Assembly: GCA_947441055.1 (NCBI GenBank)
Contig: CANETC010000004.1
Coordinates: 1 to 42,556, forward strand
Direction: 5' to 3'
Length of the DNA: 42,556 nucleotides
Source: Cytophagaceae bacterium
Lineage (GTDB): Bacteria > Bacteroidota > Bacteroidia > Cytophagales > Flexibacteraceae
Below the pieces are notes generated by a model that saw only the letters and a program-made list of their open reading frames with translations, made no database searches and had not been told where the DNA came from. The translations under genes and the position numbers were made by a program. Positions 7,885-15,706 of this stretch are shown in pieces. Within the stretch, counting starts at the first letter, position 1, and every line of letters begins with the position of its first letter.

Positions 7885-8850
7885 TTACTTCACCCGATAT
7901 CTTGTTTTGCTGAGGTTACCATCACTTTCAAATACGCCCAATTCAATGCCTTTTTTCAGGTCACGGCTTGCAGTAGCAGAGGAAAGATCCTTGAAAATGT
8001 TCATATAATCCTTCCGGCTGAAATCCATTATACCAAGGCTGATAAAATACTCCAGGCGGTCTGAATCTTTCAGAACCCGGTGCTTATAATCCAGCACACT
8101 GTCAAGCGCCTGATCGATTACGCCAAGCATGTATTCAATAAACGGAGTTGATTTGCCTGTTTTATCACTCAAAGACAGAGATTTATAATACTCGTCCTGG
8201 GTCTGGCTTATCAGGGTTTCAAATGGCAGAAATTCAAATACCGGATATTCATTCATCAGAATCAATGTCTGCCAAAGTCTTCCCATCCGCCCATTTCCAT
8301 CCATAAATGGATGAATAAACTCAAGTTCATAATGAAATACGCAGCTCTTGATGAGGGTTAATTCGTTCTTATCTTTCAGGTATCCGAATAAATCCTTCAT
8401 CAGGTAAGGAACATTTTCATAGGGCGGAGCCAGGTGTTCTACCTTTGAACCTTTCACAATTCCCACACTGCGGTTTCGGTATTTCCCGGAATGAGCAAGC
8501 AATCCCTGCATTAATTCCGAATGAGCCTTTAAGAAACTCTTTTCTGAAGCATACTGGAAAGTTTGTATTTGCTCATAAACCTTTATCGCATTCATTACTT
8601 CTCGGACATCCTTTTCGGGACCAATCACCCGCTTATTTTCCATCAATGCCGTAATCTGGTCTTCCGACAAAGTATTACCTTCAATCTTAAGCGAAGAATG
8701 GATTGTTTTTATCCGGTTCTGTTTGCGAAGCTGAGGCGAAGACTTCCTGAGATAATGGGCATTTATCTCCCCAATTTTCTCAGAAATAGCGCTTATCCGC
8801 TTCAAAATCAAAGGCGTTATTTCATAAGGTGGTTTCATCCATAATATCAT
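7885..8850 (-). CDS. Second Fic family protein with C-terminal winged-helix-like region
   Basis: This is a second, only distantly similar Fic protein of 321 residues. It carries the inhibitory motif SSLKIEGN (52-59) and the complete catalytic motif HPFMDGNGRMGR (180-191), so it is predicted to be an active but self-inhibited AMP transferase. The C-terminal region (about 260-321, with SSATASRDLKKGIELGVF) resembles a DeoR-like winged helix. Met5 (MKPPYEIT, start at 8838) is the more likely start: a TATATTTG promoter box lies at 8861-8868 and a palindrome covers the track ATG at 8850. It reads toward the first Fic gene, with 142 bases between. Target and role are unknown; regulator, toxin and housekeeping modifier are all possible. 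Confidence 0.9.
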   Translation of the reverse strand: MILWMKPPYEITPLILKRISAISEKIGEINAHYLRKSSPQLRKQNRIKTIHSSLKIEGNTLSEDQITALMENKRVIGPEKDVREVMNAIKVYEQIQTFQYASEKSFLKAHSELMQGLLAHSGKYRNRSVGIVKGSKVEHLAPPYENVPYLMKDLFGYLKDKNELTLIKSCVFHYELEFIHPFMDGNGRMGRLWQTLILMNEYPVFEFLPFETLISQTQDEYYKSLSLSDKTGKSTPFIEYMLGVIDQALDSVLDYKHRVLKDSDRLEYFISLGIMDFSRKDYMNIFKDLSSATASRDLKKGIELGVFESDGNLSKTRYRVK

Positions 8851-8868
8851 TTGATACTATCAAATATA
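8849..8868 (-). promoter_or_regulatory. Promoter -7 box overlapped by a 17 bp palindrome (second Fic gene)
   Basis: On the minus strand TATATTTG (8861-8868) fits the Bacteroidota -7 consensus TAnnTTTG. ATTTGATA-c-TATCAAAT (8849-8865) is a perfect palindrome covering this box and the predicted transcription start. A protein bound here would block transcription. The -33 element is weak (TTTC about 19 bases away), so promoter identity is likely rather than certain. Confidence 0.55.
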
Positions 8869-8958
8869 GGAGTTTCACTTATAAATGGAAAACCATGGAT
8901 TTGCTGAATGGTATTTAATGGTCGGTTTTATTTGATTTTGTCTTTGCAGAATTTCAAC

Positions 8959-8995
8959 AAAAAAGCCCCTGCCAAATTTTCATTGACAGGGGCCT
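8959..8995 (-). terminator. Rho-independent terminator after tRNA-Lys
   Basis: Read on the minus strand, GCCCCTGTCAA and TTGGCAGGGGC form a stem with one mismatched position, followed by TTTTTTG. It lies a few bases after the tRNA 3' end. Confidence 0.88.
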
Positions 8996-9001
8996 TAGCT
9001 G

Positions 9002-9074
9002 TGATCCCGCTGGGATTCGAACCCAGGACCACTACATTAAAAGTGTAATGCTCTACCAGCTGAGCTACGGAATC
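9002..9074 (-). tRNA. tRNA-Lys (anticodon TTT)
   Basis: The minus strand folds into a full cloverleaf. The acceptor pairs GATTCCG with CGGGATC (one G-T pair), the D arm is GCTC/GAGC, and the anticodon loop is CTTTTAA with anticodon TTT. The T loop is GGTTCGAATCC. The 3' CCA is not encoded. A matching promoter lies upstream and a terminator directly downstream, so it is probably a single-gene transcript. Confidence 0.97.
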
Positions 9075-9125
9075 TTTCCAACAATTCAAGCAGCTCTGTT
9101 ACCTTCGCCACCGTAATTGCGGGCG

Positions 9126-9156
9126 CAAAAGTAGGCAAAGCTTGGCAACGAGCAAA
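9126..9156 (-). promoter_or_regulatory. Promoter of tRNA-Lys
   Basis: On the minus strand TTTG (9153-9156), exactly 19 bases, then TACTTTTG (9126-9133) matches the Bacteroidota sigma factor consensus without mismatch. It would give a leader of roughly 40-45 bases before the tRNA. Confidence 0.8.
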
Positions 9157-9161
9157 TCCTT

Positions 9162-9884
9162 ATGGCAAAAAACTTTAAAAAACAGCTTCTAAGCTCTCTC
9201 CTCCTCTTGGCAAATTGCCTGATAGGAAGTGGTGAAACCATCCTCAGAAAGGCCGATACGCTGTTTGCAGCCCAAAGATTCAGTGCCGCAGCCGACCTCT
9301 ACAAACAATCTCTGGATAAGGAAAAAAAAACCAGCAAATCGGATCTTCTCAAACTGGCTTTCATTGAAGAAGGCCGGGATGATGATGTGATGTCCATTTA
9401 TTACCTGCATCAATTTTACCTTTTACAACCTGAACCGGAGGTGCGGCGAAAGATTGAAGAAATGGCCGAACTCAATAAACTTCAGGGATATTCTATAGAT
9501 GAAGCCGATTACGCCTATTTCCTTTATAGAAATTATGGACCTCTGGTTGCCAAAGGACTTTTAGGTATGGCTTTCTTCCTTTTTTGTTTTTTGGTCTATC
9601 GGAAAGTGAAAGGTGTTTCACTGGGTTACAGCCCCATTTTCACGCTCATATTCTTGGCTGCTGCAGCCTACTTTCTCAATTTCTCCCTTCCCTACAAGCG
9701 CAGCATTGTGGGTGGAGAAAAAATGTTCATCATGGCTGGCCCTTCCTCTGCCTCCTCTGTTGTAGGTACCCTCGAAAGGGGTCATCGGGTTGAATGGATC
9801 AGCCAGGAGGATGTTTGGTATGAGGTAAAGTGGAATGAAAAGAAAGGCTGGGTGAAAAAATCCGGACTTCTATTCTTTTTATAG
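9162..9884 (+). CDS. Membrane protein with TPR-like and SH3-like (SH3b) domains
   Basis: This is a 240-residue envelope protein. The N-terminus (about 1-24) is a hydrophobic signal sequence. TPR-like helices with ADTLFAAQRFSAAADLYKQSL follow. Two transmembrane segments lie at about 131-147 and 157-176, and a C-terminal SH3b-like domain (from about residue 182) ends VWYEVKWNEKKGWVKKSG. The layout resembles Bat-operon BatE-like TPR-SH3 proteins, but the other bat genes are absent here. It probably acts as a binding or scaffold protein at the inner membrane, with the SH3 part perhaps outside the cytoplasm. It is followed after 15 bases by the helicase gene, so the two may be co-transcribed. A TACCTTCG box at 9100-9107 may be its promoter. 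Confidence 0.8.
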   Translation: MAKNFKKQLLSSLLLLANCLIGSGETILRKADTLFAAQRFSAAADLYKQSLDKEKKTSKSDLLKLAFIEEGRDDDVMSIYYLHQFYLLQPEPEVRRKIEEMAELNKLQGYSIDEADYAYFLYRNYGPLVAKGLLGMAFFLFCFLVYRKVKGVSLGYSPIFTLIFLAAAAYFLNFSLPYKRSIVGGEKMFIMAGPSSASSVVGTLERGHRVEWISQEDVWYEVKWNEKKGWVKKSGLLFFL

Positions 9885-9899
9885 CCAGTTAAACAATTA

Positions 9900-11870
9900 T
9901 TGCACAATCACTTGCAGAAAAAATTCACCACTCCGGCGGAAGAAATCGCCTTCCTGGAAAAACTCCTGGGCATTGAACAGGCGGAAGATCTGGCACAATA
10001 CCAGCAACAAGTGCTGGAAACGCCGCTGAAAGAAAGACAAAGAAAAGGCAGCACCTGGTACCCCGTTCGCCTAGCAGATACCCGCATCGGAACCGGAGGA
10101 AAATATGTACTGCAACTGGTGCGAAACAGCGAATTCAACCAGCCACATCAGTTTCAGTCCGGGGCTTCGGCGGCCTTGTTTTGGAATGCTCCCGCCGGAC
10201 AAAAAACCCCGCAACTTCCCGGTACCATCATTTCGGTTGACCAGGATCGGATGGAAATTCAGGTGAATACGGAAGAACTACCCGACTGGGTAGACGAACG
10301 CCTGATTGGAATTGACCTGCTCTTTGATGAAAACTCCTATCGGGAAATGAAGTTTGCCTTGGGCAAAATCCGGCAGGCAGATGACAAAACCCGGCCAGGC
10401 CGACTTCGAAATGTGCTTCTGGGCTATGAAGAAGCAATATTCTCCTCAAAAAAGCCAGCGCCGGAAACGGAGGAAATTATTCGAAACCTGAATGAATCGC
10501 AGCGACAGGCGGTACTGAAAATGCTGCAAGCTGAAGACGCTTTCGTGATTCATGGTCCTCCCGGAACAGGCAAAACCACCACCATGGTTTCGGCCGTGAG
10601 GGCTGCACTTACTACTGCTACGCAGGTACTTGTTTGTGCACCCAGCAATGCTGCCGCAGACCTTCTTACCGAGCGACTTGCAGCCTCCGGCGTAAAAGTT
10701 CTCCGAATTGGAAATCCAGCAAGAATCAGTGAAGAAATTCTGCCCTACACAATGGATCACCTGATTGGCTCACACGGAGATGCGAAGGAAATTAAGCGCT
10801 TACGGAAACTTGCCTATGAACTCAAACGCATGGCATGGTCTTACAAAAAATACTACGACCGCTCCGAAAGAGAACAAAAGCAAGCCATGCTGAAAGAAGC
10901 GCGCAGCATTCTTCAGCAAATTGCCAATATGGAACAATATGTTCTGGACCAGGCCCGAGGAAAAACCCAGGCCTTTGTGGCAACTTTGGTGGGCGCCTCA
11001 CACCACTTCCTCAAGGACAAAAAATTCGAATGGGTTTTCATTGATGAGGCGGGTCAGGCACTGGAGCCGGCAAGCTGGATTCCGGTACTGAAGGCCAACC
11101 GGCTTGTTTTGGCTGGCGACCACTGCCAGTTACCGCCAACCGTAAAATCGAAGGAAGCGGCAAAGCAAGGCCTGGAGCAAACGCTGATGGAAAAATTTCT
11201 GGCCCGAAGCTCAGAAGAATCCCGTGCCATGCTGGAAGTTCAATACCGAAGTCACAGAGACATCATGGACTTTTCTTCGGCCTATTTTTACCAAAACAAA
11301 CTACAGCCTTGGGAAGGAGTGGCAAGCCACAGACTTTGGAATGAGACAACCGAAGCAAATAGTCCGCTTGTGTTTTTAGATACCGCCGGAACAGGTTATG
11401 AAGAACGCTTCCATCCGGAAACTGCCGGTCTTTCTAACCCCGGGGAAGCGGCTTTGCTCATCCGGCATTTTTCTGCCTGGATGGAAATTAATGAAGGATT
11501 TCTCAAGCAGCAACTTCAAATAGCGGTAATTTCTCCCTACCGAGAACAAGTGGAACTCCTAAAAAAGGAAACCGCTGTGCTGGAAAAACAGTTCGGAAAC
11601 AAGGTAAAATTCCGCTGTGGAACGGTGGATGGATTTCAGGGCCAGGAGGCGGATTTGGTTTACATAAGCCTGGTGCGCAGCAACGACCGAAGGGAAATCG
11701 GATTCCTGCGCGACATCCGCAGAATGAATGTCGCCATTACCCGGGCCAGAAAAAGGCTGGTGGTAATCGGGGATTCCGCTACCCTCGCCGGATTTGGATT
11801 TTACGACGAACTGCTCGACTATCTTCAAAAGAAAGCCCAGTACCAGTCGGCCTGGGAATTTCCTGAATAG
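9900..11870 (+). CDS. Superfamily 1 DNA/RNA helicase, IGHMBP2/Upf1-like
   Basis: This 656-residue ATP-driven helicase has all SF1B motifs: Walker A GPPGTGKTT (219-227), Walker B FIDEAGQALEP, motif III GDHCQLPPT, motif IV QYRSHRDIM, motif V VDGFQGQEADLV and motif VI RRMNVAITRARKRL. The region before Walker A resembles the beta-barrel part of IGHMBP2 (SMUBP-2-like) helicases, which unwind 5' to 3'. The in-frame stop at 9882-9884 and the lack of an early ATG force a TTG start, at 9900 or possibly 9912. Its native substrate is not evident. It ends at a strong two-way terminator. Confidence 0.93.
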   Translation: MHNHLQKKFTTPAEEIAFLEKLLGIEQAEDLAQYQQQVLETPLKERQRKGSTWYPVRLADTRIGTGGKYVLQLVRNSEFNQPHQFQSGASAALFWNAPAGQKTPQLPGTIISVDQDRMEIQVNTEELPDWVDERLIGIDLLFDENSYREMKFALGKIRQADDKTRPGRLRNVLLGYEEAIFSSKKPAPETEEIIRNLNESQRQAVLKMLQAEDAFVIHGPPGTGKTTTMVSAVRAALTTATQVLVCAPSNAAADLLTERLAASGVKVLRIGNPARISEEILPYTMDHLIGSHGDAKEIKRLRKLAYELKRMAWSYKKYYDRSEREQKQAMLKEARSILQQIANMEQYVLDQARGKTQAFVATLVGASHHFLKDKKFEWVFIDEAGQALEPASWIPVLKANRLVLAGDHCQLPPTVKSKEAAKQGLEQTLMEKFLARSSEESRAMLEVQYRSHRDIMDFSSAYFYQNKLQPWEGVASHRLWNETTEANSPLVFLDTAGTGYEERFHPETAGLSNPGEAALLIRHFSAWMEINEGFLKQQLQIAVISPYREQVELLKKETAVLEKQFGNKVKFRCGTVDGFQGQEADLVYISLVRSNDRREIGFLRDIRRMNVAITRARKRLVVIGDSATLAGFGFYDELLDYLQKKAQYQSAWEFPE

Positions 11871-11886
11871 GATTTTAACTGGAACT

Positions 11887-11919
11887 AAAAACGGCAACCT
11901 TGTTCGGGTTGCCGTTTTT
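11887..11919. terminator. Bidirectional rho-independent terminator
   Basis: A perfect 13 bp stem (aaaaacggcaacc / ggttgccgttttt) with a 7-base loop is flanked by A and T runs. It therefore works in both directions between two convergent genes, the helicase and the synthetase-like gene. Confidence 0.93.
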
Positions 11920-11941
11920 GAGAAATGCCGGTTGGAAAAAA

Positions 11942-12808
11942 TTAGATGCTTTCTTCCAAAACAAGTGCTGTTTCCTTCTGCAATAATTGATAGGCCCTGG
12001 CCATTCTTGTCAGGCCAATTCCTCCACCAAACCTTGGAAAGAAATCAAGGGAAAGGAAATCATTAAGCTCCTGCTCCACTCTTTCCTTGCCAAATAGCTC
12101 AAACAATTTTTCGCAGTACTTCCCATCTTCAATGGTGTAAAAATTCTGGCGCATTTCCTCGGCATTGCAACTTCTTTCAGCCGAACCAATGGTCTCTTGC
12201 CCGTAAAGAATTACATCTACCTTGTTGTAAATACCCTCCGCATTGTGCTTCATGTTCCAAAATGGGTTGGTTCTCCTTGGGAAGTTTTGAAGAGAAACCA
12301 TAGAACCCAATTCCTGCCACATCCTTTGCTCGTGCTCATTTTCCAGAATTTCAACTCCGCCATATTCCTGGCAGGCAGCTTCATAATCCAGTTCTACAAC
12401 AGAACCGAAACCAAGGTGATTTAACAGATCACTTTCCAGGGCCAAAAGCTCCTTCATTCCGCCTTTGCTTTCAAATTCAAACATTGGAAAAATTAGCTCA
12501 TGCCTTCCTGGAATGGGATTTTTCTCCTGGCGATATGAGGTAGAAATACAAAAGCATCCGGGCAGTTCCGGATTTCCCAGCAGTACTTCCTCCAAAATCA
12601 TCTGACCAGTTTGGGGAAGCGGCCATGTTTGACCAACATAGTCAAAAGTAGTAACCGAATGCGGGTTTTCGCAGGCCGAAAGGATGGTGAGATTGGGCTG
12701 GGTGGCCACCTCAATGAATCCTTTCTCCAAAAAGAAAGCACGCATGCTTTGAACAAGGGTGTGGTACGTTTTTAAATTTTCTGGATTAGTACGCTTTAAT
12801 CTGGACAT
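11942..12808 (-). CDS. Class II aminoacyl-tRNA synthetase-like protein (AsnRS/AspRS catalytic core only)
   Basis: The 288-residue protein is a class IIb synthetase catalytic domain. Motif 2 is SYRQE...RHELIFPMFEFE (91-113) and motif 3 is GGGIGLTRM (261-269), both with the arginines that bind ATP. VDVILYGQETIGSAERS resembles the AsnRS/AspRS core. The N-terminal OB-fold anticodon-binding domain (about 100 residues) is absent and the gene starts directly at the core. It should therefore adenylate an amino acid, probably Asp or a relative, without reading a tRNA anticodon. Archaeal AsnRS-related asparagine synthetase (AS-AR) is a known precedent of the same build. A tRNA- or protein-modifying ligase is the other option. 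It stands alone, downstream of argH on the same strand. Confidence 0.8.
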   Translation of the reverse strand: MSRLKRTNPENLKTYHTLVQSMRAFFLEKGFIEVATQPNLTILSACENPHSVTTFDYVGQTWPLPQTGQMILEEVLLGNPELPGCFCISTSYRQEKNPIPGRHELIFPMFEFESKGGMKELLALESDLLNHLGFGSVVELDYEAACQEYGGVEILENEHEQRMWQELGSMVSLQNFPRRTNPFWNMKHNAEGIYNKVDVILYGQETIGSAERSCNAEEMRQNFYTIEDGKYCEKLFELFGKERVEQELNDFLSLDFFPRFGGGIGLTRMARAYQLLQKETALVLEESI

Positions 12809-12868
12809 GAAAGTAAAAAGTATTAAAAAATTAAAGATGAATTGATTACAAAAAAATAAGGGGGAAAA

Positions 12869-14221
12869 TCACGCGGTTTTTTCCAAGGGAGTGCAAAGGG
12901 TTTGAAGGGCTGAATTCACTTTATCAAAACCAAAGGATTCAAGAACCTTATTCATTTCCTCCTTGATGAAATTGTTGCACAGGTTGCCAATGCTGCCTTC
13001 GTGCGTGTAGGCCACCGCTTGTGCTCCGGTCTGGTATTTGCCTTGCTGAATTTGTTCGCCCACGATGCGGTATGCATCCCGAAAGCTTGCTCCTTCCAGT
13101 ACAAGTTGGTTTACCGTTTCCACCGAAAACAAAAATTGGTAACGCTCATCTTTCAGAATTTCGGTATTCACCTTGATCTGATCAATGGCATAGCAAGTGA
13201 TGCGCAGGCAATCGAGCAAGTCATCAAAGGCTGGCATGAAACTCTCTTTTATGAGCTGAAGATCCCTATGATAACCAGATGAAAGATTGGCTGTGATGAG
13301 GGTGATTTCATTGGCAAGTGCACTCAGCTTATTGGCCTTGGCACGAACCAGCTCAAAAACATCGGGGTTCTTTTTATGCGGCATAATGCTGGAGCCGGTT
13401 GTGAGCTCATCAGGCAACTGCATAAAACCATAGTTCTGGTTGGTAAACAGGCAAATGTCCTGTGCCATTTTTCCCAAAGTGCTTCCGATTGAACCCAAGG
13501 CCTGCGCCACCACGCGCTCGGTTTTTCCCCGTCCCATCTGGGCATACACCACATTGTAATTCAAGGTTTCAAAACCCAGCAATTCTGTGGTAAGGCTGCG
13601 ATTCAAAGGAAAAGAAGAACCATATCCCGCGGCAGAGCCAAGCGGATTTTTATTGGCTACCACAAAGGCTGCCTGCAATTGAATCAAATCATCAACAAGA
13701 CTTTCAGCATAGGCGCCAAACCAAAGTCCAAAAGAAGACGGCATGGCCACCTGGTAATGGGTATAGCCGGGCATCATTACATCCTTGTGCTTTTCACTCA
13801 AGGAAATGAGCGAATCAAAAAGGGCTTTGGTATTTTCTACGGTGGCTTCGATTCTGCTGCGGATAAATAGTTTTAGGTCGAGCAAAACCTGGTCGTTGCG
13901 GGAGCGACCACTGTGGATTTTCTTTCCAACTTCACCAACACGGCGGGTTAGCATCAATTCTACCTGAGAATGCACATCCTCCACATTGGCTTCAATTTCA
14001 AAATTACCAGCCCGGATTTCATCCAGAATGTTCAGAAGCTCTGTACTCAGCAAATGCAATTCGTCTTTTGTAAGCAGATTGATGGTGCTTAGCATTTTAA
14101 TGTGAGCCAGCGAACCGATTACATCAAATTCTGCCATGAGGGCATCCATTTCCCTGTCTTTCCCAACAGTGAATTTTTCAATTTCCTTGCTTACTTCAAA
14201 TCCTTTAGTCCAGAGTTTCAT
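12869..14221 (-). CDS. argH: Argininosuccinate lyase
   Basis: ArgH splits argininosuccinate into arginine and fumarate, the last step of arginine synthesis. The 450-residue protein has EANVEDVHSQVE, the KIHSGRSRNDQV segment and the superfamily signature GSSIMPHKKNP near residue 280. Length is normal. It starts 5 bases after the amidohydrolase stop, so the two are translated from one message. No other arginine genes are in the window. Confidence 0.97.
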   Translation of the reverse strand: MKLWTKGFEVSKEIEKFTVGKDREMDALMAEFDVIGSLAHIKMLSTINLLTKDELHLLSTELLNILDEIRAGNFEIEANVEDVHSQVELMLTRRVGEVGKKIHSGRSRNDQVLLDLKLFIRSRIEATVENTKALFDSLISLSEKHKDVMMPGYTHYQVAMPSSFGLWFGAYAESLVDDLIQLQAAFVVANKNPLGSAAGYGSSFPLNRSLTTELLGFETLNYNVVYAQMGRGKTERVVAQALGSIGSTLGKMAQDICLFTNQNYGFMQLPDELTTGSSIMPHKKNPDVFELVRAKANKLSALANEITLITANLSSGYHRDLQLIKESFMPAFDDLLDCLRITCYAIDQIKVNTEILKDERYQFLFSVETVNQLVLEGASFRDAYRIVGEQIQQGKYQTGAQAVAYTHEGSIGNLCNNFIKEEMNKVLESFGFDKVNSALQTLCTPLEKTA

Positions 14222-14226
14222 ACAAT

Positions 14227-15255
14227 TTAAATGCTTTGGATGGTATTAATTTCGTTTGCTGGGATAGAACTAGAAGTTGATTTACGCTGGAAAGTGGGCT
14301 CCAATCCCAGCACTTCCAATCCGTTTTTGGTGGCAATCTCAGCCAAGACATTTGGTTGGTATATTTTACAGGCCTCCAGCAAAAGCTTGATTTCGGTCCA
14401 CATATCGCCATCGCCAAAAGGCTTATACACATCACTGATGTTGTCGGTGCCAATGGCAACTTTTATCCCGTACTGAATCATTTCATCTACAGGCGTAATG
14501 GCATTGTGGCTCGGTGCAAGCCTTTCGGTTCTTGGATGGTCGATCCAGGCAACAGGACAAGAAATCACCGAAAGCTGAGCCTCACGCATTAGCTCGTAAA
14601 TGCTCTCCCGTTTAGCCTTTGGGTGGGCTGCAAGAGAAATGCAATGAATGGCACTTACCATGCCTTGCATTCCGTGCTCAATTACCTTTTGCGCCAGCAA
14701 CTCCGTTTCGCTTTCTTCGTCGGTATTAAACTGATCCACATGCACATGCACAGGCTTATTCAAGCGCTTTCCTGTGCTGAGGAGCAAATCCAGGTGTTCT
14801 CCTTCTCTGCCTGCATCCTTGGCCGGCAAACCACCAATGATGTCCACAAATTCCACTGCCTTGTCGAACCAGTAACGCGCATCTTTTTCCAGAACACCTT
14901 TCAGCGTTTGGTTCACAAACTTCATCTGAATACGGTTTCCATATTCAGCACGAAGTTTTTCTGCTGCCAAAATAGACTTTTCACCAATGGCTTCATCCAC
15001 ATCAATAAAACTTCCAAAAGCCTGAACGCCCTGCTGGAGCATCAGTTCTGTAGCACGCGACATCCGGTTATACACCTGGTCAACCGAAGAGCTGCGTTTC
15101 AGCGTATCAACTATGTCCCACTTCTTTTTAAGCGGCGCATAGATCTCTTTTACACTGTTTTCATCCAGACTATAAGCCCGGTCGAAGTGGGCGTGGGTAT
15201 TCACCCAGCCACCCTGCTCGCTAATTTTAGCGAGGAGTTCTGATTTGAGATTCAT
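14227..15255 (-). CDS. Amidohydrolase superfamily protein (cytosine-deaminase-like), paired with argH
   Basis: This metal-dependent hydrolase has a TIM-barrel fold. Metal ligands are visible in order: NTHAHFD near the N-terminus, HVHVDQFN in the middle, AIHCISLA, and a late GTDN aspartate, the pattern of the CodA/cytosine-deaminase branch. I prefer the Met11 start (342 residues, MNLKSELLAK) to the track start at 15285. The first ten codons of the longer version lie in a perfect terminator-like hairpin. The substrate cannot be told; fixed linkage to argH suggests a nitrogen compound related to arginine or pyrimidines, but this is inference. Confidence 0.82.
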   Translation of the reverse strand: MNLKSELLAKISEQGGWVNTHAHFDRAYSLDENSVKEIYAPLKKKWDIVDTLKRSSSVDQVYNRMSRATELMLQQGVQAFGSFIDVDEAIGEKSILAAEKLRAEYGNRIQMKFVNQTLKGVLEKDARYWFDKAVEFVDIIGGLPAKDAGREGEHLDLLLSTGKRLNKPVHVHVDQFNTDEESETELLAQKVIEHGMQGMVSAIHCISLAAHPKAKRESIYELMREAQLSVISCPVAWIDHPRTERLAPSHNAITPVDEMIQYGIKVAIGTDNISDVYKPFGDGDMWTEIKLLLEACKIYQPNVLAEIATKNGLEVLGLEPTFQRKSTSSSIPANEINTIQSI

Positions 15256-15269
15256 AAAAATTTGGTGAA

Positions 15270-15300
15270 AAAAAAGGGCTTTCAAAAATGAAAGCCCTTT
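15270..15300 (-). terminator. Terminator-like hairpin in the argH leader (possible attenuator)
   Basis: AAAGGGCTTTCA and TGAAAGCCCTTT form a perfect 12 bp stem with a 4-base loop. On the minus strand this is followed by a run of T. It sits 15 bases before the amidohydrolase start and about 110 bases after a good promoter, so it lies inside the leader of the amidohydrolase-argH message. A terminator for upstream purL transcripts is less likely because it is about 400 bases from the purL stop. Confidence 0.75.
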
Positions 15301-15376
15301 GGAATAAATGAAATTGATTTAGATTTTCGGAGAAGGAAAATAGGAAAATTGCCTTTTTTCGGCTCGTTTTTCCTTG

Positions 15377-15411
15377 CTCAAATGCCTTATTTTTACCTTC
15401 TAACATTTGAG
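15377..15411 (-). promoter_or_regulatory. Upstream stem in the argH leader RNA
   Basis: CTCAAATG (15404-15411 on the minus strand) and CATTTGAG (15377-15384) are perfect 8 bp arms around a 19-base loop. They would form at the very 5' end of the leader RNA. This could stabilise the message or control the downstream terminator hairpin. Confidence 0.5.
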
Positions 15412-15414
15412 AAA

Positions 15415-15444
15415 CAAAAGTACTAAAAGCGGGCACTTCTCCAA
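15415..15444 (-). promoter_or_regulatory. Promoter of the amidohydrolase-argH unit
   Basis: On the minus strand TTG (15442-15444), 19 bases, then TACTTTTG (15415-15422) matches the Bacteroidota consensus. The predicted leader is about 150 bases. Confidence 0.7.
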
Positions 15445-15540
15445 TGTTAAGAAATTGTTACCAACAATTGACATTTTGGTAACATCAAAAACGAGAGCAC
15501 TTTAGAAAAATTACCCTTCAAAATCCAGGTAAAAATATTT

Positions 15541-15676
15541 TTGGGCCTGCCCCCGCAGCACAGAAAATTAAATTCCGGAAGCAAGCCTTGGTTTTACGCC
15601 GCGGGGTCGGGCTGTTCGTTTCAAGTCCTCTGCCGCCACAGCGGCATGCGGGCTTTCCACTGCCATCCCTCAGGCA
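15541..15676. repeat. GC-rich dispersed intergenic element (copy A)
   Basis: This GC-rich island lies in the gap between purL and the argH leader. It contains ggggtcgggctgttcg, a hairpin TGCCGC-caca-GCGGCA (15631-15646) and gcgggctttccactgccatc. Read on the minus strand it has the order tgagggatgg...hairpin...ggacttgaaacgaac, which is shared with copy B near 25.83 kb. Similar elements seem common between genes in Bacteroidota genomes. The rest of the gap (15445-15540) shows nothing else. Confidence 0.65.
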
Positions 15677-15706
15677 AAAATGCAGACAAAAAATCGCAGT
15701 TTTGAC

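Noticed and set aside
6645-8850. Fic pair as part of a defence island
   Set aside because: No restriction, nuclease, phage or integrase genes are nearby, and the surroundings are core metabolism.
15227-15436. 69-residue ORF as an argH leader peptide
   Set aside because: It runs through the terminator hairpin and into the amidohydrolase gene in another frame, has no Arg run, and begins upstream of the predicted transcript start.
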